Shown here: in pieces, positions 56,901-64,000 of the stretch
Layout: the number at the start of each line of letters is the position of its first letter
How positions within the stretch are numbered: the first letter of the stretch is position 1
Notes under the pieces: model-generated
The model's database searches: none
What the model saw: the letters and a program-made list of their open reading frames with translations, nothing else
Told to the model about the DNA's origin: nothing
Assembly: GCA_016745315.1 (NCBI GenBank)
Contig: CP066886.1
Coordinates: 1,023,501 to 1,087,500 of the forward strand
Reading direction: 5' to 3'
DNA from: Arthrospira sp. PCC 9108
GTDB lineage: Bacteria > Cyanobacteriota > Cyanobacteriia > Cyanobacteriales > Microcoleaceae
DNA length: 64,000 bases
Translations under genes and position numbers: made by a program

Positions 56901-58754
56901 GTTGCGACCTGTATCCCCCAGATCTGGCATATCAAACATTTGAGTCCTGCGGAAGCGAACTGATTCACCAGAAGGAGCCTTATCCCACTCCTTACCCTCG
57001 ATAAATTGTGCTTCCGCCGCTCCGTTAAACTTATCGTCACCGGTTCTGTTACCGTCATACCATTTAGCCGGTAAACCATTGCCCACCAAAATGCGATCGC
57101 CAATCTTCTTCTCTTCTGAATCTTGTCGGACTATATCTGGGTGAGTAGCAGGTAAATTTAATTTGTTGCCATTAGTGTTCAGAGCTAACTCGTTAAGAGG
57201 GACGGTGGTGGATTGAGTAGCATCCCCGTCTCTAATATTGTAGGGATAAATCCATCTATCTACCGGTCGCAGGTCATTGTCATTTCCCGAACCTTCAGTC
57301 CGCTTATCATAAGTTTGATTGCATCCTTGGGAGTGTTCCGGGTCGGGGGCGGTGTAATCCTCTTCTTCGATATTAGGAACCCGACGAGTTCTAGCCAGGA
57401 AGTAGTGTTCTAGGGCTTTCTCCCTATCTGTTCCCCCCTTCACGGCTTCCTTAACTTCATCAGGGTCAGTATCAGCGGATTTACAGTTCTGCTCGAACAC
57501 TAAGCCACTGATTCTCTCCATATACTCCAATTGGTTAGTAGCCATCTGATTCGGAAAAGCATTCACCGGCTTATTAGTTCTTGTAAAAGGCTCAACCTTA
57601 GGTACACCACGTTTGAATAAGTGTACCTTGGCTGTACCTCCAGAATCCTGGTTTAATGACCCTTGTCCGAAGCCAACATTTCCCCCCACTAAAATCTTGC
57701 TATTTTCCATTTCATAAGAGCAAGAGTTGGGGCTGCTGACTTGATAATATTCAATTGTTGCCTCGTTTGTGTTAACATGCAACAGATTGCCATTAACCAT
57801 AATCCGGCCATTCAAGTTGAGTTGTTGACCAGGGGTAATGTCTAAGTCTCCGTCGTAGACCACAGCATTAACAGTGATAGGAACGGCTCGTCTATCTTCC
57901 TGCATTTCCACAGCAGCAAAACCCCTACCACTGACGGGTATACTAGCAGAGTAGATAAAAAACGGTTTTTCCAGCAGACCCCCAGATGCGGAATACCAAC
58001 CACCTGTACCAGCCAAAGTTGAACCTGCACTACTACCACCCGGACAGTCGGGATTTTGGCTGGAGGCTGAACCTAGCTTAGGCAGAGGCAATCCCCTGGC
58101 TTCTAGGGGGACTCTGGGAGTTTCATCGTCTGTGGGGCTCCTCAGAAAAATTCCATAAATATTGTATCTGTCTGGTTCGCCGTCACCATTCAAATCTTCT
58201 GTGAATCCCCAGGCAGTATCTATCCTTTCCCGAGGTGGTCTAGGGCCATCCTGATCATCTATATCCACCACATCATCTATAGTGCCATTGCCATTTACAT
58301 CAAACTCTAGGGTCAGTCGTTCTTCACCGCGAAAAGTATAATTATCTCTCCCTGATTCTGGTGGCTTTAACTCTGAAATTAAACTATCTTCTGGAGGGGC
58401 TCCTGATGGCATTCTTTCAAACGCCCGATCTAATTTGGCTGTGGCGCGTTCTAACCCCGGTGTCGCCGCTAACAGAACTTCCTGGTTAACCCGCACATTT
58501 TGGGCAAACCTCGCCCGGTCTAAGGCTCGGAATGCGATCGCCACCGTTAACAGCACCACCACTAACATCACCATGGTTACTGTCGGCAACACAAACCCCG
58601 CCACTTTTTGGCGATCGCCCCTATTCATATTAACCCAGTTTCCCAGGAGCGATCGCTTCAAGCCCCGGATCGCCCGGTTTCCCAACTTCCGGATTTCTGC
58701 CAACCATAATCGAATAGGTGACTTAGGTTTTCTGTTATTATGCTCATTGTGCAT
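53925..58754 (-). CDS. hpsA: Hormogonium polysaccharide biosynthesis protein HpsA
   Basis: 1609-residue secreted or membrane-anchored protein. A basic N-terminus and one hydrophobic segment (VAGFVLPTVTMVMLVVVLLTVAIAFRALDRARFAQNVR, about 51-88) resemble a pilin/PilX-like start. The rest is mostly beta, rich in D/N, with stretches like DLDGDGEP and DIDDQDGP that resemble calcium-binding motifs. It names the gliding-motility locus in Nostoc; its precise reaction is unknown. Start ATG 58754 has AGGAAG nine bases upstream. First gene of the five-gene set (hpsA, hpsB, hpsC and two pseudopilins). Length fits the family. Confidence 0.88.
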   Translation of the reverse strand: MHNEHNNRKPKSPIRLWLAEIRKLGNRAIRGLKRSLLGNWVNMNRGDRQKVAGFVLPTVTMVMLVVVLLTVAIAFRALDRARFAQNVRVNQEVLLAATPGLERATAKLDRAFERMPSGAPPEDSLISELKPPESGRDNYTFRGEERLTLEFDVNGNGTIDDVVDIDDQDGPRPPRERIDTAWGFTEDLNGDGEPDRYNIYGIFLRSPTDDETPRVPLEARGLPLPKLGSASSQNPDCPGGSSAGSTLAGTGGWYSASGGLLEKPFFIYSASIPVSGRGFAAVEMQEDRRAVPITVNAVVYDGDLDITPGQQLNLNGRIMVNGNLLHVNTNEATIEYYQVSSPNSCSYEMENSKILVGGNVGFGQGSLNQDSGGTAKVHLFKRGVPKVEPFTRTNKPVNAFPNQMATNQLEYMERISGLVFEQNCKSADTDPDEVKEAVKGGTDREKALEHYFLARTRRVPNIEEEDYTAPDPEHSQGCNQTYDKRTEGSGNDNDLRPVDRWIYPYNIRDGDATQSTTVPLNELALNTNGNKLNLPATHPDIVRQDSEEKKIGDRILVGNGLPAKWYDGNRTGDDKFNGAAEAQFIEGKEWDKAPSGESVRFRRTQMFDMPDLGDTGRNGFWERAAAEKFKEPHEFEPGEEYKELAGGLRVVTGAGIYWDEGSFLPPPRGGRNVVWPDTMPMGWDDPFDIPDQGYQRGHLKMRATVVYHYTTTPWEEPGDRQNPIACISSYYDPTFYRSSTDNTGKNKDDLPWDSSAEGKSHNGIVYAPQIESIGQLTPSTNPRNPYGVVSEDSPDAATLEQKLEYQASLKFPDGRWVNEPLRVAIRKSPGNRTLADQSAIDAAVCAIKILTDEAGTPTQGTIDHGTIYERTLLDGRQVKALEDDDGFFADGKGTYDRAIEDRQPLEIRTTVIDLDKLRKKAIGTDEFLLPYSGIVYATRDDALIDNSTGDSRTNPVDFVVDETRRPNGIMLVNGRQLNRPQGSPRERGLILVSNLPVYVKATGNSFNLHQTPGGNALEEFTKTLEPNRSNFYTRDERFADVSKDLWRPATVLSDAVTLLSGDFREGFRNEGDYNLRNNMVLSLDYINRRGLDPVRLEDGYDFGLGSDPKFDEPDFSFDLNGDGDQGDENLGPNDLTLAAVRRLNGFYDNNFVTSANFWNTTNNRVGIWMDGAFQERSSYLTNFVTPVQTRRGTQGIEYVMEICRKPLVSMCEPDDWVVSKHDDDPAKFASDRIGDTFTYSNSDDNPTVGTTVQRILPSWERIYPRRIAFLRDKTHKLVLDKNGHTIPLGVVNGKYNYSPLQDAEICVDNNDDDNDNNDNNDKKISLNEEGEYDEGPCNNNEENFKWKTFSKVTTKRANALHFQMDGDVPKVHWEPEPPDDDDDVLYAQPMWEPVVQLNTVDSANNNERWLQRPGSNTTFNLIIASGDSPIRKTNGNQTELNGGLHNFPRFLEMWHGRTVNISGSFVQFKHSEYATAPMMSVLDQDDSDLTKFGPRRTTGDRPYMNSNDDGQTTFYRAPNRNYGYDVGLVDFRRLHAQERPRLLRDLFATRLVTPSSEPTDKYFREVSRDDHWIHTLLCGTKVNDGNHFLPDELRPDECPLDPDKFFRRS

Positions 58755-59316
58755 AAGACGACTTCCTGACCTTAGAGTTTAACTGAATACACGCGCTGAC
58801 AAATAATAAGCTGACATAAATATAAATACACTCATAGCTGCGGTATTATTACCCACAACTAGACCACTAAATACCCTCGCTACCCCGGTAATGGGGGAAC
58901 TAGGGTAACTCTTTTTCTATTATGGCAAATCGATTGAGTTAATTGTGAATTGGCGATCGCCTTTTTTTGTGCGATCGATCACATTCAACAACTCGGTTCG
59001 AGGGTTATAGGCTTAGGGAGGATTACACCTCACCCTATATCCTAGCATTCCCAACTCCACCCCAAAAACGATCACCTTTCACTGAAATTCTCTACCCCCA
59101 GATTATGTTAAGTTTTGTAAAAAAAATTAAGTTTTGTTGCGAAAAAATTTTTTTTCTGGGGGTCTCTTGCTTTGTGCGCCACCCCGTGCTATACTTTTAC
59201 ATAATGGGAATAGTGACAATTTCAGATTTTAGGCACAGATTTTCATTATGTAACTGTCCATATATTATCATAAATGTACAGAGCTTGTCAACCCCGGTAT
59301 AAATGAGAGTTAAAAC
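58755..59316. other. Divergent upstream region of hpsA and TRAP small permease
   Basis: About 560 A-T rich bases that should contain the hps promoter and its control sites. A long T/A run (59110-59160) stands out. No gene, tRNA or clear promoter could be fixed. One HIP1-like GCGATCGC core lies near 58950. Confidence 0.4.
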
Positions 59317-59835
59317 GTGGATAAACTCCTAATTGTATCCCAATTGATTGACCGAATGAATGAGTATTTAGGGCGGGTGGTTTCCTGGTTAGCCCTAGTG
59401 ATGATCGCAGTAGGAACCTGGAATGTAATTGGTAGGTATGTCGGTAGAGCGATCGGTCAAAATTTAAGTTCTAATGCCCTGTTAGAAACCCAGTGGTATA
59501 TTTTTGATATCATCTTTTTAGTAGGTGCTGCTTATACCCTAAAACACCATAGCCATGTGCGGGTTGATGTCATTCAAAGTCGGTTAAATGTTAAGCAAAA
59601 AGCCCTAGTTGAGTTATTGGGAACCGCCTTATTTTTAATTCCCTTTTCCATGATGATTATTTTCTACTCCTGGGGGGCTGTCTCCAACTCCTGGGTAATT
59701 CGGGAAGTCTCCCCAGACCCCGGCGGCTTACCGCGCTACCCAATTAAAGCCTTAATTATAGTGAGTTTTGTCTTATTAATTATTCAGGGTATCTCGGAAA
59801 TTATCAAAAACTTGGCAATTTTCCGAGACAATTAA
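59317..59835 (+). CDS. TRAP transporter small permease (DctQ-like)
   Basis: 172-residue membrane protein with four helices. GRVVSWLALVMIAVGTWNVIGRY, ETQWYIFDIIFLVGAAYTLKHHSHVRVDV and the C-terminal IQGISEIIKNLAIF are the DctQ pattern. It would form the small membrane subunit of a TRAP uptake system with a DctM permease and a binding protein. Neither is next to it: a repeat array and thiS follow. GTG start at 59317 with GAG upstream. The substrate is not known; partners may be elsewhere. Confidence 0.85.
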   Translation: MDKLLIVSQLIDRMNEYLGRVVSWLALVMIAVGTWNVIGRYVGRAIGQNLSSNALLETQWYIFDIIFLVGAAYTLKHHSHVRVDVIQSRLNVKQKALVELLGTALFLIPFSMMIIFYSWGAVSNSWVIREVSPDPGGLPRYPIKALIIVSFVLLIIQGISEIIKNLAIFRDN

Positions 59836-59848
59836 CAATTAACAATTA

Positions 59849-60490
59849 GGTTCCGCCGTCAATTATCCATCCCCACCAGGATATTAATAAACCCGCCCTC
59901 CGGGTTCCGCCGTCAATTATCCATCCCCACCAGGATATTAATAAACCCGCCCTCCGGGTTCCGCCGTCAATTATCCATCCCCACCAGGATATTAATAAAC
60001 CCGCCCTCCGGGTTCCGCCGTCAATTATCCATCCCCACCAGGATATTAATAAACCCGCCCCACCGCCGATAATTATTAATTGTAGGGGCGGGTTCCGCCG
60101 TCAATTATCCATCCCCACCAGGATATTAATAAACCCGCCCCACCGCCGATAATTATTTAATTGTGGGGGCGGGTTCCGCCGTCAATTATCCATCCCCACC
60201 AGGATATTAATAAACCCGCCCCACCGCCGATAATTATTAATTGTAGGGGCGGGTTCCGCCGTCAATTATCCATCCCCACCAGGATATTAATAAACCCGCC
60301 CCACCGCCGATAATTATTTAATTGTAGGGGCGGGTTCCGCCGTCAATTATCCATCCCCACCAGGATATTAATAAACCCGCCCCACCGCCGATAATTATTA
60401 ATTGTAGGGGCGGGTTCCGCCGTCAATTATCCATCCCCACCAGGATATTAATAAACCCGCCCCACCGCCGATAATTATTAATTATTAGGG
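59849..60490 (+). repeat. Tandem array 3, nine copies with 54- and 80-bp spacing
   Basis: Unit starts at GGTTCCGCCGTCAATTATCC with ATCCCCACCAGGATATTAAT following and AAACCCGCCC closing. Starts are at 59849, 59903, 59957, 60011 (54 bp apart), then 60092, 60172, 60252, 60333, 60413 (80-81 bp apart). The longer units add CACCGCCGATAATTATT... so that AACCCGCCCC and GGGGCGGGTT pair. The core is the reverse complement of the array 2 core with a few changes, so the two arrays are one family in opposite orientation. Confidence 0.93.
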
Positions 60491-60538
60491 GAGAAACCGG
60501 GCTAGAATTGGTAATTGATAATATTGGCATGGGGAAAT

Positions 60539-60754
60539 ATGAGCGATCGCACTATCACCCTAAAAGTTAACGGAGAAGCGCAAACTTGCGCCCCAGACAC
60601 CAGCTTACCTAAATTTTTAGCAGATTTGGGGTTAAATCCCCGTTTGGTAGCCGTCGAGTATAATGGCGAAATTCTCCACCGACAATTTTGGGAAACCACC
60701 ACCATGGGAACAGGTGATATCCTAGAAATTGTCACCATTGTTGGTGGTGGCTAA
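60539..60754 (+). CDS. thiS: Sulfur carrier protein ThiS
   Basis: 71-residue ubiquitin-like carrier used in making the thiazole part of thiamine. It ends in GG (VTIVGGG), the site that becomes a thiocarboxylate. LPKFLADLGLNPRLVAVEYNGEILHR is typical. ATG 60539 is preferred; a frame to 60515 exists. The stop overlaps that of the convergent dnaJ-like gene. thiG, thiE and thiO are not adjacent. No TPP riboswitch was seen upstream; the array ends 50 bases earlier. Confidence 0.9.
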   Translation: MSDRTITLKVNGEAQTCAPDTSLPKFLADLGLNPRLVAVEYNGEILHRQFWETTTMGTGDILEIVTIVGGG

Positions 60755-61752
60755 ACCGGGAGATCCTCACGGGGATTAAAAGTTTCCATTTCCCGGAGTT
60801 TCTCGTATAATTCCCTCTCCTCGGAGGTGATCTGTTTAGGTGCGACAATTTGAATTTCCACCAACTGATCACCCCGATCGCCATTTTCGTTAGGATAGCC
60901 TTTATTAGCCAGTCTCAGACATTGACCGGAAACCACCCCGGCTGGGAGTTTAATTTTCACCCAACCATCAAGAGTCGGAACTTCTATTTCTCCCCCTAGG
61001 GTAGCCTCGCTGGGAGTTACCGGAACCTCACAAATAATATTAGACTCTTCCAGCCTAAAAAACTCGTGGGGTTTTACCGTAATTTTCAGGAATAAATCCC
61101 CCCCTTGAATGCCCAAATTTTTCAGGCGAATACGTTGACCAGTAAACATTCCCGGCGGCATATTCACCTCAAGCGATCGCCCATCTTCCAGGCGGATCCT
61201 TTCGGGTCCTCCAGTGTAAGCCTTTTCCAGAGGTAAAGTCAACCTCGCCTCAATATTGCGTCGATTTTCCCGAACCGGAACCCGGTGGATTACCCTACTA
61301 TTAGGGGATGTATAAGGGTCAGAAGAAGTCACACGGGGTGTATCATTAGTGACAGTCCGCACTTCCCGCCGCCGTCCAATCAGTTGATCAATAAAACTAT
61401 TAAAATCCGCATATTGCTCAAAATCCACCTCAGAAGTTTGAGTTTGGGTGCGACCACGAGCCACCCGACCTCCCCAGGTTTTAAAGCCACTCACCGGGGA
61501 TTTTTTCGGACTTGCAAACCCCTTTTGTTTCCAAAACTTGCTGTACTCATCATACTGCGATCGCTTTTCCGGGTCCGAGAGAATATGATAAGCCTCACCA
61601 ATATCCTTAAACTTCTCTTCTGCTTCCTTATCCCCCGGATTCAAGTCAGGATGATATTGTCTAGCCAAACGGCGATAGACCTTTTTAATCTCATCAATAG
61701 AAGCATCTCTCGAAACCCCTAAAATCTGATAATAATTCCGAAAATTTTGCAT
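60751..61752 (-). CDS. DnaJ-class co-chaperone (CbpA-like)
   Basis: 333-residue J protein. The J domain (about 1-75) has the HPD motif in ARQYHPDLNPGDKEAEEKFKDIGEAYHIL. A glycine-poor linker (about 90-150) and the two C-terminal beta domains follow (LPLEKAYTGGPERIRL, GLEVNMPPGMFTGQRIRLK, DGWVKIKLPAGVVSGQ). There is no CxxCxGxG zinc region, so it is the DnaJ type B/CbpA group. It would stimulate the DnaK encoded upstream. ATG 61752 matches the J domain; an in-frame start lies 12 codons upstream. Same strand as dnaK, 131 bases later. Confidence 0.92.
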   Translation of the reverse strand: MQNFRNYYQILGVSRDASIDEIKKVYRRLARQYHPDLNPGDKEAEEKFKDIGEAYHILSDPEKRSQYDEYSKFWKQKGFASPKKSPVSGFKTWGGRVARGRTQTQTSEVDFEQYADFNSFIDQLIGRRREVRTVTNDTPRVTSSDPYTSPNSRVIHRVPVRENRRNIEARLTLPLEKAYTGGPERIRLEDGRSLEVNMPPGMFTGQRIRLKNLGIQGGDLFLKITVKPHEFFRLEESNIICEVPVTPSEATLGGEIEVPTLDGWVKIKLPAGVVSGQCLRLANKGYPNENGDRGDQLVEIQIVAPKQITSEERELYEKLREMETFNPREDLPV

Positions 61753-61883
61753 AATTGAATCACAATATAAACTGAGCAGTAACAGCATCTCAGAAAAGGG
61801 AGCAGCGAACCACCAAAACCGGGGGAAGCCTGGTGAGAGAACCCCACGCCACAGCCTCCCCTATTACCGTAAACAGCCCACCA

Positions 61884-63902
61884 TTAGAGCCAATCGTCAT
61901 CATCATCATCCCAATCATTACTTTGGGGATAATATTTTTGACCAGGGCGACCAGTTCCCGTTCCCATGTTATCGTAACGGGAATAGCCAGTAGCCGGAGG
62001 CATATTATAGGGGTCACGGATACGGCGATCGCCACCTCCAAAAGTCCGACGAATCGATCCAAACAGATCATCATCATCATCATCAACCGCAAAAACAGAC
62101 ACCTCGCGAGTCAAATCATATAGCGCATCTTGCAGATCCGCCCCAATTTGATCAATACCGCGATCGTCATTTCTTTCCAGACTATCGCGCAGCGCCCTAA
62201 TTAAAGTCTCAATACGGCCCCGTTGACGTTGAGCAAACTGCATCCCATAATCTAGGGCTACCTCCCTTAACTGTCTTTCCGCCTGATAAGTCAAAGCCTG
62301 AGCGCGATTGCGTTTTTCTACCCTTTCCCGTAGCAGCCGGTCCTGGTCTGCAAACTCTTCGGCTTCCCGAATCATCTGATTAACTTCCTCCTGAGACAGA
62401 GTAGAAGCACCCTGAATAGTAATGCTTTGTTCGCGACCAGTGGTTTTATCCAAAGCCGTCACCAGGAGGATACCATTAGCATCAACATCAAAAGCCACCT
62501 GTACTTGAGGCACACCCCTAGGCGCTGGTGGAATACCCGTCAGCTTAAACCGTCCCAGAGACTTATTATCCTTAGCTAACTCCCTTTCTCCCTGGAGGAT
62601 ATGAATTTCCACCAAGGTTTGATTATTCTCCGAAGTCGAGAAAATATCCGATCGCCTCACCGGGATAGTAGTATTGCGGGGTATGAGTTTTTTCATCACC
62701 CCCCCAATAGTTTCCAATCCCACCGATAGGGGGGTAACATCCAATAGCAGGATATCCCGCACTTCACCCCCCAAAATGCCCGCCTGAATAGCAGCCCCCA
62801 CAGCCACCACCTCATCAGGATTAACCCCCTGATTAGGCTCAAGGTCAATTAGGCTACGCACCAACTGCTTAACAATGGGCATCCGGCTTGCACCCCCTAC
62901 CAATACCACCTCATCGATCTGGCTAGGTGAAATTTGGGCATCAACCAAAGCCTGTTTAACCGGACGGCGCAACCGTTGAATCAGATCAGCACATAATCCC
63001 TCAAAATCTCCCCGAGAGAGTCTAGTTTCCAGGTGTTTCGGTCCGTCAGCATCCGCCGCAATAAAGGGTAAATTAATATCCGTTACCCCCACCCCAGATA
63101 GTTCAATTTTAGCCTTTTCCGCTGCTTCTGTCAGGCGCTGAAGGGCTTGGCGATCGCGTCGGAGATCCATTCCCTGTTCTTCCAGAAACTTCTCAGCTAA
63201 CCAATCGACAATTTTTTGGTCAAAATCATTCCCCCCCAGTTGGGTATCCCCGCTAGTGGACTTAACCTCAAATACCCCATCTCCCACTTCTAACACCGAC
63301 ACATCAAAAGTTCCCCCCCCTAGGTCAAATACCAGAATAGTCCCAAAATCCTGCTTTTGTAGTCCATAGGCTAGGGAAGCCGCCGTCGGCTCATTGAGAA
63401 TCCGTTTTACCTCTAATCCGGCAATTTTCCCAGCGTCTCGGGTCGCCTGTCTCTGAGAATCATTAAAATAGGCCGGCACAGTAATTACCGCCCCAGTCAC
63501 CTCCTCCCCCAGATATCTAGTCGCCTCCTCGGCTAATTTCCGCAATACCATAGACGAAATCTCTTCCGGTGCGAAATCTCGCTTCAGTCGAGGACATTTG
63601 AGGCGGATATTACCATTGTCGTCTCGACGCATAGTATACGGGACCCGTTTTGAGGCCGGGGTTAGGTCCGCATATCTCGACCCAATTAATCGCTTCACAT
63701 TATAAAACGTATTCTGAGGATTTAAAACAGCCTGCCGCCTAGCCATTTGTCCGACAATCCTTTCTCCCTCTTTGGTAAAGCCAACGACAGAGGGTGTTGT
63801 CCGCATCCCCTCAGAATTGGCAATCACGACGGGTTTACCGCCCTCCATGACCGCTACAACAGAGTTGGTTGTTCCCAGGTCAATGCCGACTACTCTACCC
63901 AT
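61884..63902 (-). CDS. dnaK: Hsp70 chaperone DnaK
   Basis: 672-residue Hsp70. ATPase domain: GRVVGIDLGTTNSVVAV, FDLGGGTFDVSVLEV, VVLVGGASRMPIVKQLV. Substrate domain: LLDVTPLSVGLETIGGVMKKLIPRNTTIP, VDANGILLVTALDKTTGREQSI. Unusual end: about 80 residues with acidic stretches (DDDDDLFG, SNDWDDDDDDWL) and no EEVD-like tail. This resembles the DnaK type with an acidic tail found in cyanobacteria that have several dnaK copies. ATG 63902 has AAGGAG upstream and matches the family; the frame runs on to 63968. The dnaJ-like gene follows. Confidence 0.95.
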   Translation of the reverse strand: MGRVVGIDLGTTNSVVAVMEGGKPVVIANSEGMRTTPSVVGFTKEGERIVGQMARRQAVLNPQNTFYNVKRLIGSRYADLTPASKRVPYTMRRDDNGNIRLKCPRLKRDFAPEEISSMVLRKLAEEATRYLGEEVTGAVITVPAYFNDSQRQATRDAGKIAGLEVKRILNEPTAASLAYGLQKQDFGTILVFDLGGGTFDVSVLEVGDGVFEVKSTSGDTQLGGNDFDQKIVDWLAEKFLEEQGMDLRRDRQALQRLTEAAEKAKIELSGVGVTDINLPFIAADADGPKHLETRLSRGDFEGLCADLIQRLRRPVKQALVDAQISPSQIDEVVLVGGASRMPIVKQLVRSLIDLEPNQGVNPDEVVAVGAAIQAGILGGEVRDILLLDVTPLSVGLETIGGVMKKLIPRNTTIPVRRSDIFSTSENNQTLVEIHILQGERELAKDNKSLGRFKLTGIPPAPRGVPQVQVAFDVDANGILLVTALDKTTGREQSITIQGASTLSQEEVNQMIREAEEFADQDRLLRERVEKRNRAQALTYQAERQLREVALDYGMQFAQRQRGRIETLIRALRDSLERNDDRGIDQIGADLQDALYDLTREVSVFAVDDDDDDLFGSIRRTFGGGDRRIRDPYNMPPATGYSRYDNMGTGTGRPGQKYYPQSNDWDDDDDDWL

Positions 63903-64000
63903 TCGTTGGTGTTCTCCTTGTCTTGTTGGTGTGGCTAGTAGATCTTTTCTAATTTTATCGCTTCCCATCGTTGTCGCCCTAAATGGGGGGAGATTCTAAT

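Noticed and set aside
60480..60538. TPP riboswitch before thiS
   Set aside because: The short gap after array 3 lacks the conserved CTGAGA element.
1..64000. tRNA or rRNA genes
   Set aside because: I looked for the T-loop pattern and found no cloverleaf-like context. A tRNA scan would settle this.

Overview
The window looks like chromosome of a filamentous, non-heterocystous cyanobacterium of the Arthrospira/Limnospira type. The family-level evidence is strong: psaF-psaJ (photosystem I), light-dependent protochlorophyllide reductase, the DUF3493 family, hormogonium polysaccharide genes hpsABC, and very frequent HIP1 palindromes (GCGATCGC). The genus is an inference from gene content and repeat style.

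Layout. 1-3.4 kb: end of a type I restriction operon (hsdR, frame-shifted, then a YgjP-type metallopeptidase). 3.4-10 kb: surface and mobile genes: an SBBP-repeat protein (frame-shifted), a DUF3493 protein, a beta-helix/SLH wall protein, and a HEARO/IsrB element (RuvC-only relative of IscB/Cas9 with its upstream RNA) inserted directly against the start of the SLH gene. 10-14 kb: three RTX calcium-binding proteins around truB-yidD. 14-28 kb: mostly housekeeping genes (ABC ATPase, CoA-binding protein, acyltransferase, grxC, gshB, ilvH, Na+/H+ antiporter, nitrilase, psaF-psaJ, tsaD, miaB). 28-35 kb: a signalling block (CPBP protease, REC-GGDEF-EAL protein, MHYT hybrid histidine kinase). 35-46 kb: phosphatase, dihydroorotase-like protein, lepB, por, nusB, ftsY, PP2C phosphatase, argH, hemerythrin. 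46-60.5 kb: TPR-sulfotransferase running into a 19-copy 75-bp array, a 48/96-bp array, the hps pseudopilin operon ending in hpsA upstream, a TRAP small permease and a third array. 60.5-64 kb: thiS, dnaJ-like and dnaK.

The most notable items are: (1) the IsrB/omega-RNA locus; (2) three palindromic tandem arrays around the hps cluster, one of which has become the C-terminus of a protein and one of which supplies the last codons and stop of a pilin-like gene; (3) four genes broken by an apparent one-base loss in a C or G run, which points to either sequence error or recent decay; (4) a dihydroorotase homologue missing part of its metal site; (5) a hybrid kinase eroded at both ends.

No tRNA, rRNA or CRISPR array was recognised. 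All domain calls come from reading motifs; no database search was run.
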